Part shown: positions 1-8,195 of the stretch, one piece after another
How the letters are laid out: every line of letters starts with the position of its first letter
Position numbering within the stretch: the stretch's first letter is position 1
Position numbers and translations under genes: made by a program
Assembly: GCA_035299025.1 (NCBI GenBank)
Contig: DATGXK010000018.1
Coordinates: forward strand, 124,001-188,000
Origin: Leadbetterella sp035299025
Lineage (GTDB): Bacteria; Bacteroidota; Bacteroidia; Cytophagales; Spirosomataceae
Reading direction: 5' to 3'
Length of the DNA stretch: 64,000 nucleotides
The notes under the pieces: generated by a model
Seen by the model: only the letters and a program-made list of their open reading frames with translations
The model's database searches: none
Told to the model about the DNA's origin: nothing

Positions 1-1322
1 GTGCATCGGTAGGTGTAAATGAGAACTTTAAGAACAACAGCTCTTTAAAAATTTACGGAACATTTGCAGATAACCGTTCGGCCATAAACTTGCCTAATTA
101 TGATGCCGAAAACACCAAATATCTTTTTGCCAATACCAATAAAAATGCCTTCACGAACGCCTCGTATCGCCAATCTTACAAAGACGGGCTTTGGGTGTTG
201 AATTCGGGAGTTTCTTACAGCAAAAATATTGATAATCTAAAAATCGGTAATATGAAGGCCGACAGAGAAGATGAAAGAACGCAATTGAGAGCGGTTATGA
301 GCAGACTTTACGGAAACAATCGCAGTTCGACTTTCAACTTTGGAGCCGAAACCCACTGGATAAATGTTTCGAACCAATTTGAGCAGAATCTTGCCACTTT
401 GAAAGATCATTACACAGCGATTTTTGCTGAATCTGAGATGTTTGCTTCGCCACAATTGGCCATCAGACTTGGTGCGAGAGCCGAATATTCTTCGGCTATC
501 GGAAAATACAATGCAGTACCGAGAATATCAATGGCTTATAAAACAGGCAAATACTCACAAGTGTCGTTGGCGGGTGGTAGATTTTATCAAAATCCTGATA
601 AAGAGTATTTGTATCTCAACAAAAATCTTGGCTTCGAATCATCAGACCATATCATAGCCAACTATCAGATTATCAAGTCGGGCAGGACATTCAGAACTGA
701 GGTTTTCTATAAAAAATATGACAATTTGGTGGTAGAAAAAAGCCAAACTTTTGACCCAAATCCTTACAGATTTCCTACTGGACAGACCGATAACAGTGGC
801 AACGGATTCGCCCAAGGTTTTGATATGTTTTTTAGAGATCAAAAAAGCCTAAAAAATGGAGATGTTTGGGTGACTTATTCTTTTCTTGACACAGAAAGAT
901 ATTTTAGAAATTACCCAAAGTCAGTCATGCCATATTTTGCTTCAAAACATAACATGAGTGTGGTTTATAAGCAATTTTTCACAAAAATAGCCACCAATGT
1001 TGGTCTGACTTTTTCACATGCCTCTGGCAGACCAGTGTATGGTATAAATGAAGATTTTGGAAAAGTAGAAATGACCAAGCCTTATCAAAACGTGAGTTTT
1101 ATGGCCAGCAAAATCAAGCAAAAGGCCAATAGTTTCTTGGTGTTTTATGCCATAGTTGATAATGTTTTGGGTAGAAACAATGTGTTTGGGTACAGATATT
1201 CGGCCGATGGCACCAAACGTTATGAGGTAAATCCACCCATGAAACGAATGATATTTTTTGGAGTAAGCTGGACATTCGGGAAACTCAATGGAAGATCAAA
1301 AGAAGCAGATTTAAATTTTTAA
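1..1322 (+). CDS. TonB-dependent receptor / outer-membrane beta-barrel, C-terminal part
   Basis: The frame is open from base 3, so the gene runs off the left edge and only about 440 C-terminal residues are present. The protein consists of alternating polar and aromatic short strands with Asn/Gly/Tyr-rich turns, typical of the 22-strand barrel of TonB-dependent receptors. It ends in an aromatic beta-signal-like strand (GVSWTFGK) followed by a short hydrophilic tail. The plug domain and any substrate clue lie outside the window. A TPR-like exported protein follows 27 bp downstream and is probably co-transcribed. The family assignment to an outer-membrane barrel is firm; the substrate is unknown. 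Confidence 0.82.
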   Translation, partial: ASVGVNENFKNNSSLKIYGTFADNRSAINLPNYDAENTKYLFANTNKNAFTNASYRQSYKDGLWVLNSGVSYSKNIDNLKIGNMKADREDERTQLRAVMSRLYGNNRSSTFNFGAETHWINVSNQFEQNLATLKDHYTAIFAESEMFASPQLAIRLGARAEYSSAIGKYNAVPRISMAYKTGKYSQVSLAGGRFYQNPDKEYLYLNKNLGFESSDHIIANYQIIKSGRTFRTEVFYKKYDNLVVEKSQTFDPNPYRFPTGQTDNSGNGFAQGFDMFFRDQKSLKNGDVWVTYSFLDTERYFRNYPKSVMPYFASKHNMSVVYKQFFTKIATNVGLTFSHASGRPVYGINEDFGKVEMTKPYQNVSFMASKIKQKANSFLVFYAIVDNVLGRNNVFGYRYSADGTKRYEVNPPMKRMIFFGVSWTFGKLNGRSKEADLNF

Positions 1323-1349
1323 TAAACATAAAAAACAAAACAATTTATT

Positions 1350-1985
1350 ATGAAAAAGTTAGTGTTAAGTATCGCATTAGCCATTGGTTCAGTAGCAGTT
1401 TTTGCCCAAAGTGAGAAATTTGTAGCTACAATGACAGAACAAGCGGCCGCCATTCAGGCCAATTATGAAGGTTCGTACATGCCAATGGCCAATAAAATGG
1501 AGCGAATTGCGGCCGCTGAGGCCAAAGAATGGACGCCACAATATTGGTCGGCTTATTGCCTTATCAATGAGACTTTTAAACTAAAAGAGGCTGGCGAGAA
1601 AGATTTGCTGTTAGAAAAGGCAGAGGTTTTCATAGAAAAAGCCGAAATGTTATCACCAAATAATGATGAAATTGAAGTTTTGAAAGCCCAATACGCCATG
1701 GCTAAACTTTCAGTTGATCCGATGAGCAGATGGCAGAAATACGGAGCAGATTTCCAGACTGCCCTCAAAAGAGCGGAAGAAATCAATCCTGAAAATCCGA
1801 GAGTTCCTTATGTGATGGGCACCAATATTTTTTACACACCCGAAGGATTTGGCGGAGGTCAAGCAAAAGCAAAGCCGTATTTTGAGAAAGCCTTAGCCAA
1901 ATTCAGCACTTTTAAATCAACTACAGCTTATGCTCCAAATTGGGGAAAAGAAGCTTCGAATTATTTTCTTTCTCAGATTAAGTAA
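1350..1985 (+). CDS. Exported TPR-like helical protein
   Basis: A 211-residue protein with a clear Sec signal peptide (MKKLVLSIALAIGSVAVFAQ, cleavage near residue 20). The mature part is helical, with TPR-like segments (AEVFIEKAEMLSPNNDEIEVLKAQ near residues 90-115, ALKRAEEINPENPRVPYVMG near 140-160 quoted in part only). It also has a Gly-rich GFGGGQAKAKPYFEKAL stretch near 170. The Pro-Glu-Asn-Pro turn between helices is characteristic of tetratricopeptide units. It sits just after a TonB-type receptor gene and before a strong terminator, so the two likely form the end of one transcript. A periplasmic protein-interaction role for the receptor is an inference from position. Confidence 0.7.
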   Translation: MKKLVLSIALAIGSVAVFAQSEKFVATMTEQAAAIQANYEGSYMPMANKMERIAAAEAKEWTPQYWSAYCLINETFKLKEAGEKDLLLEKAEVFIEKAEMLSPNNDEIEVLKAQYAMAKLSVDPMSRWQKYGADFQTALKRAEEINPENPRVPYVMGTNIFYTPEGFGGGQAKAKPYFEKALAKFSTFKSTTAYAPNWGKEASNYFLSQIK

Positions 1986-2005
1986 GTATTAAGGGGTTTG
2001 TTATA

Positions 2006-2036
2006 AAGCCGAGTTCTATATGGGATTCGGCTTTTT
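2006..2036 (+). terminator. Rho-independent terminator
   Basis: A 7-bp perfect stem AAGCCGA/TCGGCTT (2006-2012 with 2027-2033) encloses a 14-nt loop and runs into a T tract, 20 bp after the stop codon of the TPR-like gene. Confidence 0.8.
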
Positions 2037-2156
2037 TATTTGCATGTTCTGATTTTAGTATGAATTCCCAAGACTTTGTTAAGAAATATTTCACAATTAT
2101 TAGCCTGTTTTTTTTCAATAAAAATAAATTTACTTCTTCTTCAAAGTTCCTTTAAA

Positions 2157-2249
2157 TCAGGAGTTCATCATTTGAATATGTTCTTCAATGGGTGGAAGTC
2201 TCATTTCCTGTCGTCTTTCACGTAGGTTGTAAAAAATACTTCTATTCAT
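2157..2249 (-). CDS. Possible small protein or gene remnant (30 aa)
   Basis: A short frame in the otherwise empty 230-bp spacer begins MNRSIFYNLRERRQEM and ends HIQMMNS. It is strongly charged and has codon-like composition, but it is short and no family is recognised. An in-frame stop lies one codon upstream of the ATG (2253-2255). It may be a fragment of a decayed gene or chance. Confidence is low. Confidence 0.2.
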   Translation of the reverse strand: MNRSIFYNLRERRQEMRLPPIEEHIQMMNS

Positions 2250-2266
2250 TACTCAAATGTTACCAT

Positions 2267-2854
2267 TCAATGAACTGTGTATCCAATACCAAAATTGCTA
2301 TTTATGAAAAAAGAATTCCAAGGTAAGTGGTTCATGCCAACAGAATTATTTAATTCAAAACTAATTCTTTTGTAATTGAAAAGTAAAGAATTCTGTAATT
2401 CATATCCTACGGAAAATGTGTTTCGAGATTTAATAAGTGGGGGCGAGTAATTGTAATCATAGTAATATTTAAATTCCTCTAATTTTCCTAGTCTAATATT
2501 ATTTCCTATTGACCAACTAATAACTTTATTATTTCTAAGAGGATAAAATTTATAACCCAGACCAACAAAAAGGCCCTTTATTTTTTCATTTAACACTATT
2601 TGAATGGGAAGATTTAAGCTTGTCTTTTTTCGTACTTTTTTTTCAATTCCCGCTCCGAATCCCAAAAAGGACTCTTCATGAAAGAAAAAATAAGAAATAG
2701 GATAAACAAAAATGTTACTAATAAAAGGCCCCTTTCTGAGGGTGTCATTGTTCCCAATATCTAAATTTTCATTTGTTATTGATTGCGAAAAACAACTATG
2801 GTAACTTGAAATAGTGCAGCAAAGAGCAAATAAGGCGAATCGTAAATTAATCAT
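2267..2854 (-). CDS. Small outer-membrane beta-barrel-like protein, copy 2
   Basis: A 195-residue protein with an N-terminal hydrophobic signal segment ending near CFSQS. The body alternates short amphipathic strands with Gly/Asn turns and ends in GIGYTVH, which resembles the last strand of small outer-membrane barrels. It is a diverged duplicate of the upstream neighbour: both carry FYP..NK/N..WSIG near the middle, a Tyr-rich FYYD/YFYDE loop, and LP....F....GIGY at the C-terminus. The gap between the two genes is 5 bp, so they are certainly co-transcribed. Function is unknown; a lipid- or cell-surface-exposed role is only a guess. Confidence 0.6.
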   Translation of the reverse strand: MINLRFALFALCCTISSYHSCFSQSITNENLDIGNNDTLRKGPFISNIFVYPISYFFFHEESFLGFGAGIEKKVRKKTSLNLPIQIVLNEKIKGLFVGLGYKFYPLRNNKVISWSIGNNIRLGKLEEFKYYYDYNYSPPLIKSRNTFSVGYELQNSLLFNYKRISFELNNSVGMNHLPWNSFFINSNFGIGYTVH

Positions 2855-2859
2855 AAAAA

Positions 2860-3423
2860 TTAAAATCTATATCCTATTCCTAAACTAACAAATCGAATAT
2901 AATCTGAATGTGGTAAAAATGTAATTCCTGAAGAAGTAGCTATTGCGAGAGAAAAATTATCAACAAAAACATTCAATCCATTGTGAACTTCTAGGCCTGC
3001 ATAATTCCTTTTTAAAGTTTTGAAGATAGCCTTCCCGGAGTTTTCATCATAAAAGTATCCTGACTCAATAACACGACTTAAACGTAGGCCAGGACCAATG
3101 CTCCAACAAACATTTTTATTAAAACCGAATGGGTAGAACTTTAAAGTTGGAGATGTCGATAAACCGAATTTGTCGTAAATAAAGAAGTGAAGAGGAAGAT
3201 AAAAACTAAGCTTTTTATTGTTTTGTCTTTCAAAAGAAGCCCCTATACCACCTCCAGGATTATTATAAACACCGTCATAAACTAAAGGTAAAATAGAAAT
3301 GATTTTATTTTTGCCCTTTTGCGTTGAGTCAATTTTAATTTGTTTTTCATTATTGGAGAAACCTTTTGTTTTGGTTAATCCCAATAATAAAGTCATCAAA
3401 AACAAAAAATATATATTCTTCAT
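2860..3423 (-). CDS. Small outer-membrane beta-barrel-like protein, copy 1
   Basis: A 187-residue protein with a signal peptide (MKNIYFLFLMTLLLGLTKTKG). It then has beta-strand-rich sequence with many aromatic and Gly residues and the final strand VSLGIGYRF, which ends in Phe as is usual for barrel substrates of the BAM machinery. It is the first of two tandem paralogues. It starts 32 bp after the metG stop codon on the same strand, so it may be read from the metG transcript. No specific family was recognised. Confidence 0.6.
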   Translation of the reverse strand: MKNIYFLFLMTLLLGLTKTKGFSNNEKQIKIDSTQKGKNKIISILPLVYDGVYNNPGGGIGASFERQNNKKLSFYLPLHFFIYDKFGLSTSPTLKFYPFGFNKNVCWSIGPGLRLSRVIESGYFYDENSGKAIFKTLKRNYAGLEVHNGLNVFVDNFSLAIATSSGITFLPHSDYIRFVSLGIGYRF

Positions 3424-3455
3424 AAATCAATTCATATCATTGAAAGATTCCCCCC

Positions 3456-5522
3456 TCAACTCACCCCCGCCCCATTCCAAACCTCCTTATGTGGTTGTAG
3501 TAATGAAAGAGAGCCATCTTTGTCCTCGGCCATCAGAATCATACCTTGCGACTCAATGCCCATCATCATTCTTGGGGCTAGGTTGGCTACGAAGGTTACT
3601 TGGCGGCCGACCATTTCTTCGGGGGTAAAGTGTTCTGCTATTCCACTCAAAATCGTGCGTTTTTCTAGGCCGTCGTCTATCAAAAATTTAAGCAATTTTT
3701 TGCTTTTTTTCACGGCTTCAGCTTCTAGAATTGTTCCTATCCTTATGTCTAGCTTAGCAAAATCGTCAAATTGAATGTTCTCTTTCAGAGGGGTTACGGT
3801 TTTTCCTTCCAGTTCGTTCATGCGTTTGGCGTCCAGTAATTTTTGTACTTGTTTGTCTATCGTTTCGTCTTCTATTTTCTCAAAAAGCAATGCTCCTGAG
3901 CCTATTTCCAGTCCTGCTGGTACCAAATCAGCATTTCCTGCATCTATCCATTCGCGTTTCGGGCCGTTCAGACTCCATTCTGAAAGCTTCAGTTGCTCAT
4001 ATAATTTCTCTGAAGTAAACGGCAAAAACGGCTCAGCCACAATCGCCAGTGTTGCCGTAATCTGCATCGCTATGTTCATAATCGTTTTTACACGCTCGGG
4101 ATCTTCTTTTATAGCTTTCCATGGCTCAGTTTCGGCCAGATATTTGTTGCCTAGTCTCGCTATTTCCATCATGCTGGCCAAAGCATCTCTAAACTTATAA
4201 TTCTTTATGGCATCTGATACATCGCATGGCAACTGTTTCAGTGCGTCAAGTGTCTGTTGGTCAATATCTTGCAATGCACCTCTTTCAGGCACTTTACCAT
4301 CATAAAATTTCTGTGTAAGCACCACCGTGCGGTTTACAAAATTTCCAAAAATCCCCACCAATTCCGAGTTGTTTTTGGTCTGAAAATCTTTCCAAGTAAA
4401 GTCATTGTCTTTACTTTCAGGAGCGTTTGCTGCCAAAGCATATCGCAACACGTCTTGTTTGCCAGGGAATTCCACCAGATATTCGTGCAACCACACTGCC
4501 CAGTTTCTTGAAGTCGAAATTTTATCGTTTTCAAGATTCATAAACTCGTTGGCAGGCACATTGTCCGCCAGAATAAAGCTTCCTTCGGCCATCAGCATCG
4601 CCGGGAAAATGATGCAGTGAAAAACTATATTGTCTTTTCCAATAAAATGCACCAGCTTCGTATCCTCCGACTTCCAGTAATCTTCCCAATTTTTGCCATT
4701 AGCTGAAGCCCATTCTTTGGTCATTGAAATGTAGCCAATCGGAGCGTCAAACCATACATACAGCACCTTGCCTTCGGCATCTTCTAGTGGCACTTTTACG
4801 CCCCACTCAAGGTCTCGGGTCATGGCACGCGGCTGCAAACCCTGCTTCAACCACGACTGGCACTGCCCAAACACATTCGGCTTCCATTCGGTGTGGCTGT
4901 TTACATATTTTTCTATTTCGGGTTGCATTCTGTCTAGTGGCAGATACCAGTTTTTGGTAGCTTTCATCACGGGTTTAGCTCCTGAAATCGTCGATTTAGG
5001 ATTGATCAACTCCGTGGGCGAAAGGGACGAACCGCACTTTTCGCACTGGTCGCCATAGGCACCTTCGTTGTGGCAAACTGGACATTCACCAACTATATAT
5101 CTGTCGGCCAAAAACTGCTGAGCGGTCTCATCAAAATATTGCTCCGTCACCACCTCGTCGAAATACCCTTTATTGTTCAGCGTCGTAAAAAACTCCTGCG
5201 AGGTTTCGTGGTGTACAGGGTTGGAAGTCCGTGAATAAATGTCAAACGAAATCCCGAATTGCTCAAACGAATCCTTTATGATGCCGTAGTATTTGTCCAC
5301 CACACCCTGCGGCGTAGTGCCTTCTTTTTTGGCTTTGATCGTAATCGGCACCCCATGCTCATCCGTACCACTGACAAAGGCCACATCTTTGCCCTTCAGC
5401 CTCAAATAACGCACATAAATATCAGCAGGCAGGTAGCAGCCAGCCAAGTGACCGATGTGTATGGGTCCATTGGCATAAATCAAAGCAGCGGTTACGGTAT
5501 ATCTTTTCGGATTGTTCTTCAT
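3456..5522 (-). CDS. metG: Methionyl-tRNA synthetase
   Basis: A 688-residue class I aminoacyl-tRNA synthetase that charges tRNA(Met). The HIGH signature is at residues 22-25 (GPIHIGH). A zinc knuckle CPVCH...CEKCG follows in the connective peptide. The KMSKS-type loop is the variant KISTS near residue 334, a form seen in this type of MetG. A C-terminal tRNA-binding OB-fold domain (EMAP/Trbp111 type) begins near LDIRIGTI and contains GIESQGMILMAED. The frame is open further upstream (to 5594), but that extension reads into a folded GC-rich element and lacks family similarity. ATG at 5522 (MKNNPKRY) fits the family start. This is a housekeeping gene and the identification is secure. Confidence 0.97.
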   Translation of the reverse strand: MKNNPKRYTVTAALIYANGPIHIGHLAGCYLPADIYVRYLRLKGKDVAFVSGTDEHGVPITIKAKKEGTTPQGVVDKYYGIIKDSFEQFGISFDIYSRTSNPVHHETSQEFFTTLNNKGYFDEVVTEQYFDETAQQFLADRYIVGECPVCHNEGAYGDQCEKCGSSLSPTELINPKSTISGAKPVMKATKNWYLPLDRMQPEIEKYVNSHTEWKPNVFGQCQSWLKQGLQPRAMTRDLEWGVKVPLEDAEGKVLYVWFDAPIGYISMTKEWASANGKNWEDYWKSEDTKLVHFIGKDNIVFHCIIFPAMLMAEGSFILADNVPANEFMNLENDKISTSRNWAVWLHEYLVEFPGKQDVLRYALAANAPESKDNDFTWKDFQTKNNSELVGIFGNFVNRTVVLTQKFYDGKVPERGALQDIDQQTLDALKQLPCDVSDAIKNYKFRDALASMMEIARLGNKYLAETEPWKAIKEDPERVKTIMNIAMQITATLAIVAEPFLPFTSEKLYEQLKLSEWSLNGPKREWIDAGNADLVPAGLEIGSGALLFEKIEDETIDKQVQKLLDAKRMNELEGKTVTPLKENIQFDDFAKLDIRIGTILEAEAVKKSKKLLKFLIDDGLEKRTILSGIAEHFTPEEMVGRQVTFVANLAPRMMMGIESQGMILMAEDKDGSLSLLQPHKEVWNGAGVS

Positions 5523-5581
5523 CACGTCTCGTAGAAAATTGAGGTGCAAATTTAGTACATTTTTCCGAGAAATCTTTGGGC

Positions 5582-5700
5582 ATGCCCCCAACACATTCCG
5601 CTATCGCTACATGTGTCGGGGTCGGGCTCTCTGCTCCCGCTTTTGTGTCCGGCTAGGGCCAGGCCACAAAGAGCTCCGCGACGATCCCTCATGCGGGCAT
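5582..5700. repeat. GC-rich foldable element (REP/structured-RNA-like)
   Basis: This 119-bp block is far richer in GC than its surroundings and is built from nested complementary arms. The outer arms are ATGCCC (5582-5587) and GGGCAT (5695-5700). Hairpin 1 pairs CCCCAACACAT (5586-5596) with ATGTGTCGGGG (5611-5621), with one mismatch. Hairpin 2 pairs CGGG/CCCG (5623-5639). Hairpin 3 pairs TTTGTG (5642-5647) with CACAAA (5665-5670) around an inner GGC/GCC. The layout resembles a multi-branch junction. It recalls repeated extragenic palindromic elements that I associate with Bacteroidota spacers, but copy number cannot be seen from one window. It lies 60 bp upstream of metG. Confidence 0.5.
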
Positions 5701-5714
5701 TTTACCTAAAAATT

Positions 5715-5804
5715 AGGTCAGAACCGAAGGTCAGACCGGTTAAGATAATCAGAAAAACTATACTCTTCATACTCCAAAGGGAGGCTGACCTTCGGTACTG
5801 ACCT
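5715..5804. repeat. Long inverted repeat, 20-bp arms
   Basis: Arms 5715-5734 and 5785-5804 are complementary over 20 bp with a single central mismatch; the inner 12 bp (ACCGAAGGTCAG / CTGACCTTCGGT) are perfect. AGGTCAG also occurs twice directly within each arm. The 50-bp centre is AT-rich and non-coding. No target-site duplication was identified. It could be a MITE-like element or a cruciform operator. Confidence 0.55.
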
Positions 5805-5950
5805 TACTGCCTAAAATTCATAATGCTCAAAATATTAGCAATATTAAGCAAAATTTTTTAGCATAAAAAAAACCATATACATTTGAATCATAAAAGAGGG
5901 CGTAAGCCATTCTAATTCAAGCTTTTCTAAAATTATAAATATTTAATACC

Positions 5951-6163
5951 ATGGCCAGAATTATCGTTCCGAAGCATTTAGTAAAGTCAAATCTTGAAGT
6001 TATCTCTTTGTTGAGAAATCATTTTCCAGATTTATCCTATGAAAAATCATGTTCGTTTAGTCATAATTTTTGCGGAACCTATAAAGAAGACAATCAAACC
6101 TTAACACCAGTTTTTAGAAGGGTAGGTGGCACTTTAAGCATTAAAGGCTTCGCCTGCTATTGA
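5951..6163 (+). CDS. Small orphan protein, tandem copy 1 (70 aa)
   Basis: A 70-residue protein with no signal peptide or membrane segment. It starts MARIIVPKH and ends GTLSIKGFACY. It shares its start (MARIIVPKH.VKSN), an internal FPDL, a central S(F/Y)SH and the tail NQTL.PVF.R..GTLSIKGF with the next gene, so the pair is a tandem duplication under coding constraint. The ATG is in a good AT-rich leader context with no Shine-Dalgarno, as expected in Bacteroidota. The family is not recognised. Conservation between the copies at amino-acid level argues that both are real genes. Confidence 0.6.
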   Translation: MARIIVPKHLVKSNLEVISLLRNHFPDLSYEKSCSFSHNFCGTYKEDNQTLTPVFRRVGGTLSIKGFACY

Positions 6164-6233
6164 GACGATTCTATTAATTGTCAATTAGAAAATTTAATTT
6201 TTATCAAAAAGAATATCTAAAAACATCAAAATC

Positions 6234-6440
6234 ATGGCCAGAATAATCGTACCGAAACACGTTGTGAAGTCCAATGGAGAAATACCTGCTCTTTTGAAGG
6301 CTCAGTTTCCAGATTTGATGCCTATGAAAATCAAATCATACAGTCATCTGTATTTCGGAACTATAAAACAGGGCAACCAGACGCTGATGCCAGTCTTTCA
6401 GAGAGAGAATGGGACTTTGAGTATAAAGGGGTTTGTGTGA
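6234..6440 (+). CDS. Small orphan protein, tandem copy 2 (68 aa)
   Basis: A 68-residue paralogue of the preceding gene, 70 bp downstream. Shared blocks are MARIIVPKH.VKSN, LL...FPDL, SHL/N.FGT, NQTL.PVF.R and GTLSIKGF. The differences are concentrated in the middle (DLMPMKIKSYS versus DLSYEKSCSFS), and this copy lacks the terminal ACY. No domain, membrane segment or metal-ligand cluster is evident, and no function is claimed. A cytoplasmic location is suggested by the lack of a signal. Confidence 0.6.
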   Translation: MARIIVPKHVVKSNGEIPALLKAQFPDLMPMKIKSYSHLYFGTIKQGNQTLMPVFQRENGTLSIKGFV

Positions 6441-6528
6441 TTGGTGTCTAACGATTCAAATTGATATGGAGTTTTTTTTCTTAAGTCTTGTATTTTGTGG
6501 CAATTTGTTTTTATTCCTCGATATCTAA

Positions 6529-7818
6529 TTAAGGTAATTCCGCGAAATTAACTTGAGGTTTAAGGTTTTTCAGTGGCCTAACAAATTCAGTTTTTATGGC
6601 TGTAGTTTCGTTTGAGAAGCCACAGTTTTTCAGGTAAAAGCCATCTCCTGAATTACCACCTTCGTAGTCTTTTCTATAACCTATTCGTGCGGTGGCATCT
6701 GCTGTGAAGGTAATTTTGGATATTTCGACCCAACCTTTTTTGCTGTCAAATGCCCATTGGTTTCCGTATTTGGCTTGGCGAGATTGGTTTCCAGTTTCCG
6801 GCTCGAAGTTTTCCAAAAATGAATATAGGCCCTTCAGGTAGGTGTTGGTCTTAGGCCTTTTGAAACTCGCTATCAATAACCACTGGTTTTCTTCGGGTGC
6901 AAAAAAGTATGCCGTGTAAGTAGTAAATCCAAGCCCATCAGATTTTGCACCAACTAGGAATTTGTAGGTATTACCGACTTTCCAATTGTATTTCAAGTAG
7001 CTCTGGCCGCCCGCACCCTCATTTCCAAACTCGCCTGTGTATACATTTTTGCCTTTATTTAGCAGAATTATCTTCTGATCTGTGGGTATTTTGCTTGGAT
7101 CATCTGTGGTAAAAGGACTCCAAATAGAGAATAAAACCCGTCTCTCAGTTTCAGAATTTACTTGCATCCCAAAATATCCCTCGCCAAAACCATTGGCCAT
7201 GTAATAAGAGCCGATTACATCGTTTTTCTCAGGTACTGTTATTTCCGAGTAGAACCATTCGATATTTTCTAATCCATCGGTGTTGTAATTAAGATGAACC
7301 GACGGCCCGCGTCTTCCCCAGTAGAAATAATTTCCCTCGTTGTTTTTCACGAAAGCAGTTTCGGAATTTACACAACTTCCGCTTATTCCGATGGCTGATA
7401 TTTCGCCAAAAGTATTTCCTTGTTTTTCGATACCAACGAGTTGTATTTCCAAATATCTGGCCTGCACAATATCCCATTCGCCGGCCATGGTTTCAGCTTC
7501 GCCTTTTAGCTCTAGCACTTTACTTTTTTCCGAAATTGATATTTTTATTTTGCTTTGACCAGCATCTGAAAATATTGAAAGCTTGAGTTTACCAGCCTGA
7601 TTTACTTTGAAATAAACCTTGCAGACTTGATCGGAGTTCGTCCAATTCTCAAGTCCTTTCTCAGTAATTTCAGCTCCATTTGTTACCCAAGCATTTCCAC
7701 CAAGTGGGATTTTTTGGAGGTTTGGGTCGTGCGAAAGCATCAAGGGGATAGCAATGGATTTACATCCTGAAATGATGAAAAAGGAAATGATGATACTTAT
7801 TCTTTTTAATTCTTTCAT
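6529..7818 (-). CDS. DUF3472-type lipoprotein
   Basis: A 429-residue exported lipoprotein. A hydrophobic N-terminus is followed by a lipobox ending in Cys (FFIISGC near residue 19). The first ~130 residues form a beta-sandwich region of the kind that precedes DUF3472 in Bacteroidota (DUF5077-like). The rest matches the DUF3472 pattern: Trp-rich strands such as FSIWSPF and YNWKVG, then W.LIASF and GNQWAFD. Its ATG overlaps the stop codon of the upstream vapC-like gene by one base (TAATG on the minus strand), so translation is probably coupled. The role is unknown; such proteins often occur near carbohydrate-related genes. Confidence 0.72.
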   Translation of the reverse strand: MKELKRISIIISFFIISGCKSIAIPLMLSHDPNLQKIPLGGNAWVTNGAEITEKGLENWTNSDQVCKVYFKVNQAGKLKLSIFSDAGQSKIKISISEKSKVLELKGEAETMAGEWDIVQARYLEIQLVGIEKQGNTFGEISAIGISGSCVNSETAFVKNNEGNYFYWGRRGPSVHLNYNTDGLENIEWFYSEITVPEKNDVIGSYYMANGFGEGYFGMQVNSETERRVLFSIWSPFTTDDPSKIPTDQKIILLNKGKNVYTGEFGNEGAGGQSYLKYNWKVGNTYKFLVGAKSDGLGFTTYTAYFFAPEENQWLLIASFKRPKTNTYLKGLYSFLENFEPETGNQSRQAKYGNQWAFDSKKGWVEISKITFTADATARIGYRKDYEGGNSGDGFYLKNCGFSNETTAIKTEFVRPLKNLKPQVNFAELP

Positions 7819-8195
7819 TAAATTATCTTTAGTCCTTCTACATTTAAAAACTGGCTATCATAGGAAATCAATTCTATATTTTCAGAAATGCCTTGGGCAA
7901 TTAAAACCATGTCAAAAGGATCTTTATGCGTAAATTCTGTTTTTCTTAGGGTTTCCAAATGTTTTAGAGCGATTGGCAAACTTTCAAAGCCGTTAGCTTT
8001 CAGTATGGTTTCAAAGTTACCTCCAAATTCTAGTTTGCCAATTTTTTCTTTAATTCCAATTTCATAGAAGCTCGCAACACTAACGAAAATGGTATTTTCT
8101 GAATCTGCTATCAGGTCATAATGGTCTTTTTTTATTTTATTCGGTTCTGATAACCACCAAATTAATATGTGCGTATCAATTAGTATTTTTCTCAT
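7818..8195 (-). CDS. vapC: VapC-family PIN-domain toxin
   Basis: A 125-residue PIN-domain ribonuclease, the toxin of a type II toxin-antitoxin pair. The acidic metal-binding residues are all present: Asp7 (ILIDTH), Glu45 (SFYEIG), Asp92/Asp95 (HKDPFD) and Asp113 (SYDSQF). The ATG at 8195 (MRKILIDTH) fits the family. An upstream in-frame start at 8228 would add 11 residues that are out of keeping. It overlaps the antitoxin gene by 20 bp, the usual coupling for these pairs. Its stop overlaps the start of the DUF3472 gene, which is unusual. Confidence 0.88.
   Translation of the reverse strand: MRKILIDTHILIWWLSEPNKIKKDHYDLIADSENTIFVSVASFYEIGIKEKIGKLEFGGNFETILKANGFESLPIALKHLETLRKTEFTHKDPFDMVLIAQGISENIELISYDSQFLNVEGLKII

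Larger units (their letters stand above)
5523..5950. other. Non-coding spacer of 428 bp
   Basis: No gene is supported here. The spacer holds two unusual elements listed separately: a GC-rich foldable block (5582-5700) and a long inverted repeat (5715-5804). The last 140 bp are AT-rich leader of the small ORF at 5951. Confidence 0.7.

Noticed and set aside
3775..4200. A 141-codon plus-strand frame inside metG
   Set aside because: It is a complement shadow of the conserved C-terminal half of metG.
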